The notes under the pieces are model-generated. The model was not told the DNA's origin, did no database searches, and saw nothing but the letters and a program-made list of their open reading frames with translations. Position numbers and translations under genes: made by a program. 64,000 nucleotides of DNA from Betaproteobacteria bacterium Ga0077526 (GTDB taxonomy: Bacteria; Pseudomonadota; Gammaproteobacteria; Burkholderiales; Ga0077523), in contig LNDV01000034.1 in the NCBI GenBank assembly GCA_001464765.1, forward strand, positions 434,001 through 498,000. Reading direction: 5' to 3'. Below, one piece after another: positions 35,329-46,967 of this stretch (positions are counted from its first letter, which is position 1; each line of letters starts with the position of its first letter).

Positions 35329-36771
35329 CTACAAGAGGAAGAGAGTCGCCAGCCCGAGGAAGATGAAGAAGCCGCCGCTGTCGGTGATGGCGGTGATGAG
35401 CACGCTCGACCCGACTGCCGGGTCCCGCCCGAACCGCTGCATCAGCATGGGGATGAAGACGCCGAACAGCGCTGCCACCATGAGGTTCAGCGTCATCGCC
35501 GCCATCATGACGAGGCCCAGCGGAATGCTGTCGTACAGCACGGTCGCGAAGAACCCGAAGATGGTCCCCCAGACAACGCCGTTCAGGAGGCTGATCGCAA
35601 GCTCTTTCTTGAGCAGCGCCTTGGCGTTCGCCCGCTGTATCTGCCCGAGGGCCATGGCGCGCACGATCATGGTGATGGTCTGGTTGCCCGAGTTGCCGCC
35701 GATACCGGCGACGATGGGCATGAGCGCCGCCAGCGCGACGAGCCGCTCGATGCTGCCTTCGAAAATGCCGATGACCCGCGACGCGATGAAGGCAGTGACC
35801 AGATTCACCGCCAGCCAGGTCCAGCGGTTCTTCGCGGAGTTCCAGACCGACGCGAAGATGTCCTCCTCCTCGCGCAGACCGGCGAGGTTGAGCATCTCGC
35901 TGTCGCTCTCCTCCCGGATGTAGTCCACCACTGCCGCCACGGTGACGCGACCGACAAGCTTGCTGCGGTCGTCCACCACGGGGGCGGACACGAGGTCGTA
36001 ACGTTCAAACGCCTGCGCGGCGAGTTCGGCGCGCTGCCCCGGCTCGAAATGGACGGTCTCGGCAGTCATGACCTCGGACACGAGCCGGTCCGGGTCGTTC
36101 ACGAGCACGCGTCCGAGCGGCAAAACACCCTTCAGGATCTCGGCGCGGTCGACCACGAACAGCTGGTCGGTGTGGTCGGGCAGTTCGTCCAGCCGCCGCA
36201 GATAGCGGAGCACGACTTCGAGCGAAACGTCCTCCCGCACCGTGACCATCTCGAAGTCCATCAGCGCACCGACCGAGTCCTCGGGGTACGACATGGCGGC
36301 GCGGAGCTGCTCGCGCTCTTCGGTGGACAGCGACTGGAAGACGTCCTCGATCACCTCCTCTGGGAGGTCGGGTGCGAGGTCGGCGATCTCGTCGGTGTCG
36401 AGCTGCTCGGTCGCGGCGACCAGCTCCTCGGGCTCCATGTCCGCGATCAGCGTACCGCGGACGGCGTCCGACACCGCCAGCAGAATGTCGCCGTCGCGGT
36501 CGGCCTTGACCAGGCTCCAGATGATCAGGCGGTCTTCGAGGGGAAGGGCCTCGAGAATGTAGGCGACGTCGGCAGGATGCAGTTCGTCGAGCTTCTTCTG
36601 CAGCTCGGCGAGGTTCTGCTTGTGGACGAGCGACTCCACCAGCTCGTGACGCCGCATGTCCTGCTTGTGCACGAGCTGCTCGACGATACGATGCTTGGAA
36701 AGCAGCGCCAGCACCTGGCGCAGACTCTCCTGCACGTCTTCCTCGAGTTTCGGTTCCTCCAGGTCCGCCAT
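35329..36771 (-). CDS. mgtE: MgtE-type magnesium channel
   Basis: A 480-residue Mg2+ transporter. It has the N-terminal MgtE_N helical domain (about 35-135, with HPADVAYILEALPLEDR), two CBS domains (about 135-265) that sense cytoplasmic magnesium, and five C-terminal helices containing the pore motif GIGGNSGNQTITMIVRAMALG near 350-370. It is transcribed alone in the direction of msrPQ. It has no evident link to the neighbouring clusters. Confidence 0.95.
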   Translation of the reverse strand: MADLEEPKLEEDVQESLRQVLALLSKHRIVEQLVHKQDMRRHELVESLVHKQNLAELQKKLDELHPADVAYILEALPLEDRLIIWSLVKADRDGDILLAVSDAVRGTLIADMEPEELVAATEQLDTDEIADLAPDLPEEVIEDVFQSLSTEEREQLRAAMSYPEDSVGALMDFEMVTVREDVSLEVVLRYLRRLDELPDHTDQLFVVDRAEILKGVLPLGRVLVNDPDRLVSEVMTAETVHFEPGQRAELAAQAFERYDLVSAPVVDDRSKLVGRVTVAAVVDYIREESDSEMLNLAGLREEEDIFASVWNSAKNRWTWLAVNLVTAFIASRVIGIFEGSIERLVALAALMPIVAGIGGNSGNQTITMIVRAMALGQIQRANAKALLKKELAISLLNGVVWGTIFGFFATVLYDSIPLGLVMMAAMTLNLMVAALFGVFIPMLMQRFGRDPAVGSSVLITAITDSGGFFIFLGLATLFLL

Positions 36772-36948
36772 CGCCTGTCCGTCCGGGGTTCGCTGCCAGC
36801 CGCTGAGGCAGGTATTGTAGGTGGAGGGTTCCGAAACCCGCGACCGAAAAGCGATCGGGGAACGCGGCGGTCAGGACCGCCGCGCCCGTTCACTGCATCG
36901 GCAGATCGGGAGAAGCGTGTCGTCCGGATCGGACACGCCCCGGCAACA

Positions 36949-37422
36949 TCAGTTCTTCGGTGGGATCCGCGTGGCCTGCCACGCAACCATCTGCCAGGTG
37001 CCGTTGCGCTGAGTCCAGACGTTCGTGAAGCGCAGGTCGACCGTGATGTCCTTGCCGTCCAGTTCCACCAGGAAGGCACCCCGCCCGGTCACGATCGCGG
37101 TGCAGCCGATGGGCCGGATCAGCAGATCGGACCGGTCGGTCCGCTTGTACTTGACCTTGCCCGATGCAATCGACGCCATGTAGCTCTGCTTGCCGTCGAC
37201 CACACTCGATGAATGCGTGTAGACGAGATCGTCGCCGAGGCTTGCGCCGAGCGCGGCCATGTCGGCCCCTCGCATGGCTGTGTAGCGGGCGTCGTCGGCC
37301 CGCTCGACCTCGGAAACCACCTGGGCAGGTTCGCAGGCATTGGCGGCAAGCGGCACCAGTGCGGCCGCAACCACCCATCCCATCGCCTCCGCCAACCACT
37401 TGCTCCTGTCATCGGTCTTCAT
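36949..37422 (-). CDS. secreted NTF2-like protein (DUF4440 type)
   Basis: A 157-residue protein with an N-terminal hydrophobic stretch ending AANACEPAQ near residue 30, suggesting export (Cys30 could be a lipidation site, though the box is weak). The rest forms a cone-like NTF2 fold: VERADDARYTAMRGAD, DDLVYTHSSSVVDGK and FTNVWTQRNGTWQMVAWQATR. Such domains bind small ligands or act as isomerase-like enzymes; the role here is unknown. GGGAGG precedes the ATG at 37422. Confidence 0.8.
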   Translation of the reverse strand: MKTDDRSKWLAEAMGWVVAAALVPLAANACEPAQVVSEVERADDARYTAMRGADMAALGASLGDDLVYTHSSSVVDGKQSYMASIASGKVKYKRTDRSDLLIRPIGCTAIVTGRGAFLVELDGKDITVDLRFTNVWTQRNGTWQMVAWQATRIPPKN

Positions 37423-37506
37423 GGTGATCCTCCCGGGCCGCAGCCCCTTGTTGAATGTCTCGGAAAACACCGCTCGATGACATGGGCGCAGCCGGAACCG
37501 CCGCGC

Positions 37507-38379
37507 CTAGCCGGCCGGCGTCAGGACCGCGATCGGCTTGGGACTGCAGCGGAACATGGTCGGCTTGGACACGTCGACCGAATACAGCTCGAGCTTGCCG
37601 GACTTCCAGGCGAAGCCCACCCGCTTGCGCTCCTTGCCGCTGCCGTCGTCGGGGCTCTCGATCATGTCGCAGGTCGCGCCGAGGGTGGTCAGCCGCACTT
37701 CGTACGGGAAGGTGTCGCCGGGAAGACGGGCCTCGCCTTCCTTCGTGAATTCATACTGCGCCGCCTTCTCGTCGGTGTAACGCCCGGCGATCACGATGCC
37801 GTTGACAAGCGGGCCGATGCCCTGCTCCGCGCGCTTGAAGTCCTGGAACTGTTTCTTTCCGAATAGAGGCTCGGCGATCATCAGGGTCTCGAAGCGTCCG
37901 GCATCGTTCTTCCGGCCGCGGAAGGAGACGTACTTCACTTCTTCCGCCGAGACCGCGCCGCGGTCGTCCTCGGTCAGGACCACCCGGAAGCTCCCCTGCT
38001 CCTTCTCCGGCTGGATGTCGATGATCCGCAGCAGACTCGCCTTGTCGAAGTTGGTCCGCAGCATGGGGTAGCTGGGGCCTTCCTTGCTGACGTTCACGGC
38101 GACGGGCGCGGCCTTCTTCGCGGCCTGCATCGGCATGCGCGAAGCCTCCAGAGCCGCCACGTAGCGGCTGTTGATCCAGAGACCCTCCAGGTCCTTCGCG
38201 TACACGCGGGCCTTGCGTCGCGCTTCGAGCTGACGCTGCTGCTCGGGCGTGAGCTTGATGGTCGGCGCCGCCTGCGGGGCCGGCGGTGTGGGCTTCTGCT
38301 GGGCAAAGGCCCCGGACGCGAGCATGAGGCTCGCGATGACGGCCAGGGCCGGGCGGACAACGGACGGGGAACTCTTCAT
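37507..38379 (-). CDS. exported protein of unknown function
   Basis: A 290-residue protein with a clear signal peptide (MKSSPSVVRPALAVIASLM, cleavage after ASGAFA) and a proline/alanine linker. I do not recognise the mature domain. It contains a beta-rich middle (GSFRVVLTEDDRGAVSAEEV) and two cysteines (TCDMIES and FRCSPKP) that could pair in the periplasm. It lies 84 bases upstream of the NTF2-like gene and may be co-transcribed with it. Confidence 0.75.
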   Translation of the reverse strand: MKSSPSVVRPALAVIASLMLASGAFAQQKPTPPAPQAAPTIKLTPEQQRQLEARRKARVYAKDLEGLWINSRYVAALEASRMPMQAAKKAAPVAVNVSKEGPSYPMLRTNFDKASLLRIIDIQPEKEQGSFRVVLTEDDRGAVSAEEVKYVSFRGRKNDAGRFETLMIAEPLFGKKQFQDFKRAEQGIGPLVNGIVIAGRYTDEKAAQYEFTKEGEARLPGDTFPYEVRLTTLGATCDMIESPDDGSGKERKRVGFAWKSGKLELYSVDVSKPTMFRCSPKPIAVLTPAG

Positions 38380-38488
38380 CGGATATACCTGTGCACTGCG
38401 TTACGGACCGTGCCGGCGACGCGACACCGCCGGCGGGAGGCCGCGATGATACGCGCGTTCAACGGCATGAGGGACTTCCCGGAAGGCG

Positions 38489-39904
38489 TCAGCGGACTGC
38501 CGCCGGCGGAACACGCCGGCTCGCCCCCGCCGCCTCCTCGAAGGCATGCCCGAGCTGCAGGACGCCGAAGTCATCCTGCCACCGGCCGACAATCTGCAGC
38601 CCGACCGGCAGCCCGCCGACGCTGAAGCCAGCCGGCACCGACAGCGCAGGCAGGGTGGTCGCAGAGATGAGATAGCAGGACTTCATCCATTCAATGTAGG
38701 AACCGAGGGAATGCCCGTCGATCTCCATGGGGTACTCGGTGCGGACGTCGAACGGGAGAACCTGCACCACCGGACAGACGAGGTAATCGTAGCGCTCGAA
38801 GAACCGGGCCATCCGGTGGAAGAGCTGGGTCCGCTTCAGTTCCGCGCGCCCCACCTGCGGGCCGGTGAGGCGCAGGCCTTCCTCAATGTTCCAGATTACG
38901 GTCTGCTTGAGCTTCGCGCGATGCTTGCGGTAGTTCTCGCCGTGCGCCGCCTCGAAGTACCAGGCCCGGAGGACCTCGAAGACCTCGTCGGCGTCGTGCA
39001 GATCGGGATCTGCCTCTTCCACTTCGCAGCCGAGCGACCGGAGCGCGGGCATGGCACCGTCCAGGACGCGTGTGACCTCGGGCTCCATGGGCAGGCCGCC
39101 CATGGATCGGCTCCAGGCGATGCGGGCGCCCCGGAAATCCCTCTCCAGCAGCTGCAGGAACCGGTCAGGCGGCAGGTGCAGCGACTGTGGGGCCCGCGGG
39201 TCCGGGCCGGCCATCGCCGCCAGGAAGAACGCCGCGTCCGAGACCGAGCGCGCCATCGGCCCCGTGATCGCAAGCGGGAACCACGCGTTGACCGCGGGCC
39301 ACGCCGGCACCGTCCCGGGCGAGGACCGGAAACCCACGACATTGCAGAAGCTGGCCGGGTTGCGCAACGAGCCGCCGAGATCCGTGCCGTCGGCGATCGG
39401 AACCATGCCGCACGCGAGAGCGACAGCGGCCCCGCCGCTCGAGCCGCCGCAGGTCCGGCTCGTATCCCAGGGGTTCAGCGTCGCGCCGAACACCTGATTG
39501 AAGGTCTGGGAACCGGCGCCGAACTCCGGCGTGTTGGTCTTGCCGACCGTGATGGCATCCGCCGCCTTGATCCGTTCGACGAACAGCGCGTCGGCATCGG
39601 GTACGAAATCCTGGAACAGCGGCGAGCCGAATGTGGTCCGTACTCCCTTCGTCGGCGCGAGGTCCTTGTGGGCCACCGGCAGTCCGGCGAGCAATCCGAC
39701 GGACTCGCCCCGGGCGAGCCGGTTATCGAGGGCCGCCGCCTCGCGCCGGGCCGCGTCGTCGGTTCTCGTGACGATCGCGTTCACTTTCGGGTTGACCGCA
39801 TCGATCTGGGTCAGGTGCGCATCCAGCACCTCCACGCAGGAGACCTCGCGCCGGCGGATGAGGCCGGCGAGTTCGCGGGCCGGGGTGAAACAAAGGTCGG
39901 ACAT
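38489..39904 (-). CDS. amidase signature family protein
   Basis: A 471-residue amidase with the Ser-cisSer-Lys triad of the family: Lys in GLPVAHKDL (about residue 79), the cis-serine in CGGSSGGAAVALA (about 153-156) and the nucleophile serine in GTDLGGSLRNPA (about 178). These enzymes hydrolyse amides or nitrile-derived amides; the specificity cannot be read. It is not GatA of the tRNA amidotransferase, as no gatB/gatC are near. It lies 1 base away from the next upstream small membrane gene. Confidence 0.92.
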   Translation of the reverse strand: MSDLCFTPARELAGLIRRREVSCVEVLDAHLTQIDAVNPKVNAIVTRTDDAARREAAALDNRLARGESVGLLAGLPVAHKDLAPTKGVRTTFGSPLFQDFVPDADALFVERIKAADAITVGKTNTPEFGAGSQTFNQVFGATLNPWDTSRTCGGSSGGAAVALACGMVPIADGTDLGGSLRNPASFCNVVGFRSSPGTVPAWPAVNAWFPLAITGPMARSVSDAAFFLAAMAGPDPRAPQSLHLPPDRFLQLLERDFRGARIAWSRSMGGLPMEPEVTRVLDGAMPALRSLGCEVEEADPDLHDADEVFEVLRAWYFEAAHGENYRKHRAKLKQTVIWNIEEGLRLTGPQVGRAELKRTQLFHRMARFFERYDYLVCPVVQVLPFDVRTEYPMEIDGHSLGSYIEWMKSCYLISATTLPALSVPAGFSVGGLPVGLQIVGRWQDDFGVLQLGHAFEEAAGASRRVPPAAVR

Positions 39905-39905
39905 G

Positions 39906-40256
39906 TCAGCTCCTGAAGATGAAGTACACCGCCCCGAGGATGCAAAGGCCGGCCCAAAGATAGTCCCACTTGAGGGGCTCCTTCATGTACAGCAGCACGA
40001 AGGGCACGAACACGGTGAGGGAGATCACCTCCTGCACGATCTTCAGCTGCGGGAGGTTGAGCGTCTGATGCCCGATGCGATTGGCAGGAACCTGCAGCAG
40101 GTACTCGAAGGCCGCAATCCCCCAGGACACCGCCGCGGCAATGAACCACGGCTTGTGCCGCAGATTCGCCAGATGGGCATACCAGGCGAAGGTCATGAAC
40201 ACGTTGGACGCGGTCAGCAGCAGGACGGCCTGCAGAGCGGGTGGCAGACTGGGCAT
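39906..40256 (-). CDS. DMT-superfamily small membrane protein (DUF486)
   Basis: A 116-residue protein with four predicted membrane helices, similar to small multidrug-resistance-like DUF486 proteins (NVFMTFAWYAHLANL, the RIGHQTLNLPQLKIVQEV middle, and a C-terminal GLCILGAVYFIFRS). The frame is open upstream to 40469, but only the part from 40256 has the family character. Function is unproven. Confidence 0.88.
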   Translation of the reverse strand: MPSLPPALQAVLLLTASNVFMTFAWYAHLANLRHKPWFIAAAVSWGIAAFEYLLQVPANRIGHQTLNLPQLKIVQEVISLTVFVPFVLLYMKEPLKWDYLWAGLCILGAVYFIFRS

Positions 40257-40278
40257 GGCGATCTCCGTGGGGCCGGGC

Positions 40279-40722
40279 TCACCGATCCACCCGTGCCGCG
40301 ATGGTCGCGAGCAGAGGCATGGCGCCCAGCAGAGCCAGTTCGATGCTGATGATACGGCGCGTCGCGACGATGTCGCGACCGTTGAGGATGCGTTCCTCAC
40401 CGGCCGCGATCGCGCGGGACCAGCGCGAGTAACGCATCGTCGGAAAGATGGAGAGCACCGCAAGGGCAATGAACGCGACCAGCTTCAGCCAGAACAGGGG
40501 CTGGGACAGCGTTGCCCACGGCCCGCGCCCGACCGCCAGGACCGCGAGCAGTCCCGTGATGAAGACGAGCACGGCGAACACGATGTAGCCGAAGTCGATC
40601 CGCGCGAGCATGCGGACGTGGCCCGGTTGCAGGTGCTCGTTGCACAGAAAGAACTCGGCGCCGAGACAGGCCGCGACGCCCATCACAGCGAGAAAATGAA
40701 GATAGGCGACGGCGGGTTCCAT
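40279..40722 (-). CDS. DUF2214-like membrane protein
   Basis: A 147-residue protein with four hydrophobic segments (residues 5-30, 43-65, 75-95 and 125-145), an N-terminal YLHFLAVMGVAACLGAEFF and a conserved arginine-rich cytosolic loop (MRYSRWSRAI). It resembles the DUF2214 family of unknown function. It is followed after 22 bases by the DUF486 gene, so the two are probably co-transcribed. Confidence 0.8.
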   Translation of the reverse strand: MEPAVAYLHFLAVMGVAACLGAEFFLCNEHLQPGHVRMLARIDFGYIVFAVLVFITGLLAVLAVGRGPWATLSQPLFWLKLVAFIALAVLSIFPTMRYSRWSRAIAAGEERILNGRDIVATRRIISIELALLGAMPLLATIAARVDR

Positions 40723-40775
40723 GGGGCCGGATGATACCGGGCCCCGCGACCTTCATGCGCGTCTGCGGGCCTTCC

Positions 40776-42254
40776 CTAGTGCTTTCCGGCGAGCAGCGAG
40801 GATGGCGTCGTATAGGGCCCGCGGGCCATGATCGCGTCCCGGATGGCCGCCGAGGGAGCGTCGTCGCGCAGTTCCACCTTGCCGCCGAGCGCCACGAGAC
40901 CGAGGTCGCGGTAAAGCGGCGCGAGATCCATGAACTTCGGTGACGTCACCTCGCGCTCGTACAGCGTGACGAACACGTCCGTGCCGGTGATCTCGTCGAA
41001 TTTCTCGAACACCTTCCGCGCGGTCCACTCCACATCAGGGTCGAGGCAGCACCGGCCGAATCGCTCCAGCAGCCAGTCGAGGGACTGGGCGCCGCCGGAA
41101 CGTCGCCGCAGTTCGACATCCGCGGCCAGCAGGATCGCCGTGCCGTGCCAGTAGACGCGCATGTATCCGCCTTCCCGGAACATTCGCTCGGTCGCGAGTG
41201 CGAGCGACTGATCCTTGAGGCTCTTGTCGATACCGCGGCGGAAACCCGAGTGCATGCGCTGCCAGGCCTCGGCGGCGGAGATGGCGCCGCTGCGGGCGCG
41301 CACCACGTTCTGGTAGTAGGTGGCCATGCCTTCGGAGAGCCAGGCATCCGTGGAATTCACGTACGGGAGAAACATGTGGGAAAGCTCGTGGGGGGCGGTC
41401 CAGTCCTCCACGTACTCGGCCAGCGGACGCCGCTGGTTCACGAAGAAGTGCGCGGCGGCCTGGCCGCCGCGAAGGACATAGGCCCAAGGCGTCGGCTCGG
41501 CCGCCCGCGCGCCCGGCATCACCAGAATCTGCGGGCTCGTCACGGGAAACCGGCCGTAGATCGCGGCGACCGACCGGGCCGCGTCCTCGATCCAGGCACG
41601 CATGCCTGCCTCGTTCGCCGCCGGCGTGCCGTCCAGCACCGCCATCCGGAGTTGCGCGCCGGGCACATCGAGCGGGACTTCCCGGAACCGTCCGAAGGCC
41701 ACGGCCGCCGGCCGGTCGTAGGCCCCGCGGCCCACGCGGTAGGTGGGCCTGCCGTCCCGAGGCTCGATCGGCTGCCAGGGGGCGGACACGGAGATTCCCT
41801 CCGGCAGATCGAAGGAGATGTGGATGTCCTCTCCAGGAGCCACTTTCGCCGGTCGCCAGAACCAAAGACCCACCTCGGTGAAGAGGTCCCTGCCCACGCG
41901 TTTCGTGCTGTTGCCGGAATGGTCGTGACCGCCCTTGGCGCGGTCGAGGTTCACGGTGTACTCGATGCAGCCGTTCTCCGGCACGCCCTTCAGGCGCATC
42001 TCGGTACCGTTGGGGGCGATCGGCTTGCGCATGCCGGCAGGAACCATGGACCCTTCGACGAAGGCACCCGGCGCGTCGTAGGACTCCACCATGAGGACGT
42101 CCGGAGGCTGTCCTGCGAAGCACGCGCGCACGGTCATAGTCCGCAGCGCCGGGTCAAGACCCACCAGGTAGCGGTGGACCTGCTCCGCCGCCGTCGCCGT
42201 CTGCGCCGCCGCCATCCAGCCCAGGACCGCCATCAGAATTCGCACTGACATCAC
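40776..42254 (-). CDS. secreted M61-like metallopeptidase
   Basis: A 492-residue protein with a signal peptide (cleavage after about residue 22, QTATAA). The zinc site is complete: H289-E-L-S-H293 with the third ligand E308 in WLSEGMATYY, the gluzincin pattern of the M1/M61 clan. The N-terminal 200 residues are beta-rich, as in M61 glycyl aminopeptidases. It probably cleaves peptides in the periplasm or outside the cell. Specificity is unknown. Confidence 0.85.
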   Translation of the reverse strand: MMSVRILMAVLGWMAAAQTATAAEQVHRYLVGLDPALRTMTVRACFAGQPPDVLMVESYDAPGAFVEGSMVPAGMRKPIAPNGTEMRLKGVPENGCIEYTVNLDRAKGGHDHSGNSTKRVGRDLFTEVGLWFWRPAKVAPGEDIHISFDLPEGISVSAPWQPIEPRDGRPTYRVGRGAYDRPAAVAFGRFREVPLDVPGAQLRMAVLDGTPAANEAGMRAWIEDAARSVAAIYGRFPVTSPQILVMPGARAAEPTPWAYVLRGGQAAAHFFVNQRRPLAEYVEDWTAPHELSHMFLPYVNSTDAWLSEGMATYYQNVVRARSGAISAAEAWQRMHSGFRRGIDKSLKDQSLALATERMFREGGYMRVYWHGTAILLAADVELRRRSGGAQSLDWLLERFGRCCLDPDVEWTARKVFEKFDEITGTDVFVTLYEREVTSPKFMDLAPLYRDLGLVALGGKVELRDDAPSAAIRDAIMARGPYTTPSSLLAGKH

Positions 42255-42291
42255 TCCCCGAAGGGCGCCGGGACAGGAATGTCCGACGCGA

Positions 42292-42957
42292 TCAACCTCG
42301 TCGTAGATGACGCGCGTCGTCGAAGGTTCCCACCCACTCCGGCCGGTAGACGATCATCATCGTGATCACCATGCCGGTGAGCGTGGCCTCGGCCAGCGCG
42401 AGAAAGAGGCAGTAGGGCATCACCTGGAGGGCGAAATCCGACTGGGCCGGATCGGCGAAGGTGGCCACCAGACCGAGCATGCTCGAGCCGCTCAGGCCCA
42501 TGGCAATGGCTGCCCCGAAGAACGCCGACACGAAGATGTAGATGAAGATGTTGCCGGGGAGCAGCCGCTCGGCGAGACGGAATATCCCCCAGCTCAGGCT
42601 CGCCGGCAGCACGCCCAGCAGCAGGGCATTGATGGAAAAGGCGGCGGGATCCATGTGCCCCATGGCGACCAGGGCGCCGAGCACCAGTGCCATGCCGGCC
42701 ATGGCGAGTTGCGGCCCGAACATCAGCGTGAAGACCGTCGCGCCGAGCAGGTGCACCTCGACGCCACCGAGTGCTGGCGGCCGGATGCTCCACAGCACCA
42801 GGAGCGAGACACAGGTGCCGAGGAACAGATGGGACTGGAGGTTGGCGCCGAGCAGCCGCCAGGGCGCCGTTCGAACCACCCAGACCATCACCCCCAGCAG
42901 ACAAAGATGGGCGAGCAGGTACCATTCGGAGGGAAGCACGGCGGCGGAGATGTTCAT
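42292..42957 (-). CDS. CbiM/NikM-like energy-coupling-factor membrane protein
   Basis: A 221-residue protein with about six membrane helices and the CbiM-family order (VEVHLLGATVFTLMFGP, PAAFSINALLLGVLPASLSW, FGAAIAMGLSG). Canonical CbiM begins Met-His, whose N-terminus and His2 bind Co2+ or Ni2+. Here the start is MNISAAVLPSEW, so His2 is replaced by Asn. No cbiN, cbiQ or cbiO is near. It belongs to the solitary proteobacterial branch, whose substrate is uncertain. It lies just downstream of the B12-dependent metH. Confidence 0.8.
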   Translation of the reverse strand: MNISAAVLPSEWYLLAHLCLLGVMVWVVRTAPWRLLGANLQSHLFLGTCVSLLVLWSIRPPALGGVEVHLLGATVFTLMFGPQLAMAGMALVLGALVAMGHMDPAAFSINALLLGVLPASLSWGIFRLAERLLPGNIFIYIFVSAFFGAAIAMGLSGSSMLGLVATFADPAQSDFALQVMPYCLFLALAEATLTGMVITMMIVYRPEWVGTFDDARHLRRG

Positions 42958-42975
42958 GTTTCTCTCCCGGAGTTC

Positions 42976-42991
42976 AGACGTCGGGACGTCT
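42976..42991. repeat. short inverted repeat between metH and the CbiM-like gene
   Basis: AGACGT and ACGTCT arms flank a CGGG loop. The site lies about 20 bases upstream of the CbiM-like start on the minus strand. It could be a small hairpin affecting translation or an operator half; it is too short to assign. Confidence 0.35.
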
Positions 42992-43091
42992 CAGCGGCAG
43001 GCGCCAGCCACCATGCCGACGATTCCGCCGAGCCTCCGGGAGACACGATACTGCCGATTCGGTTCCGCGCCCAGGGGACGCAGACGATGCC

Positions 43092-46799
<3,708 letters not shown>

Positions 46800-46810
46800 G
46801 GCTCGATCAG

Positions 46811-46848
46811 AAAAAATAAAACCCGACCGCTAGGTAGCGACCGGGTTT
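46811..46848 (-). terminator. intrinsic terminator in the metH leader
   Basis: On the minus strand AAACCCG-GT-CGCTA-CC-TAGCG-GT-CGGGTTT forms a long symmetrical hairpin, followed at once by TTTATTTTTT. It lies directly between the SAM-II aptamer and the metH start, so it is the likely expression platform: SAM binding would favour termination. Confidence 0.88.
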
Positions 46849-46853
46849 GGTCT

Positions 46854-46906
46854 CGCTTTAGCGGTATTTGTTACGCGCCCGCAAGCTGAAGCTCAAATCG
46901 GCGCGA
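46854..46906 (-). ncRNA. SAM-II riboswitch upstream of metH
   Basis: On the minus strand the leader carries the SAM-II core in order: a P1 strand CGCGCC, the A/U-rich GATTTG, a loop strand containing GCTTGCG, the paired GGCGCG, the TAACAAAT joining segment and the closing CGCTAAAGCG. P1 pairs 46900-46905 with 46874-46879. This pattern, with its GAUUU, RUAAAU and GCUAAA blocks, closely follows the SAM-II consensus. It lies 55 bases upstream of metH, a fitting target because the product of the methionine pathway is SAM. No other riboswitch class fits. Confidence 0.88.
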
Positions 46907-46967
46907 TGTCTCGCGGAAACTACCGCCCGGGGAAGGCATTGTCAACCTCCCGCCGTCCGCGCGGGCG

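Noticed and set aside
38489..39904. GatA subunit of the tRNA-dependent amidotransferase
   Set aside because: No gatB or gatC adjoins, and the gene stands beside unrelated small membrane-protein genes.
42958..43091. A cobalamin riboswitch upstream of the CbiM-like gene
   Set aside because: The 134-base gap is too short for a full B12 riboswitch, and I could not find the B12-box or the conserved core sequences on the minus strand.
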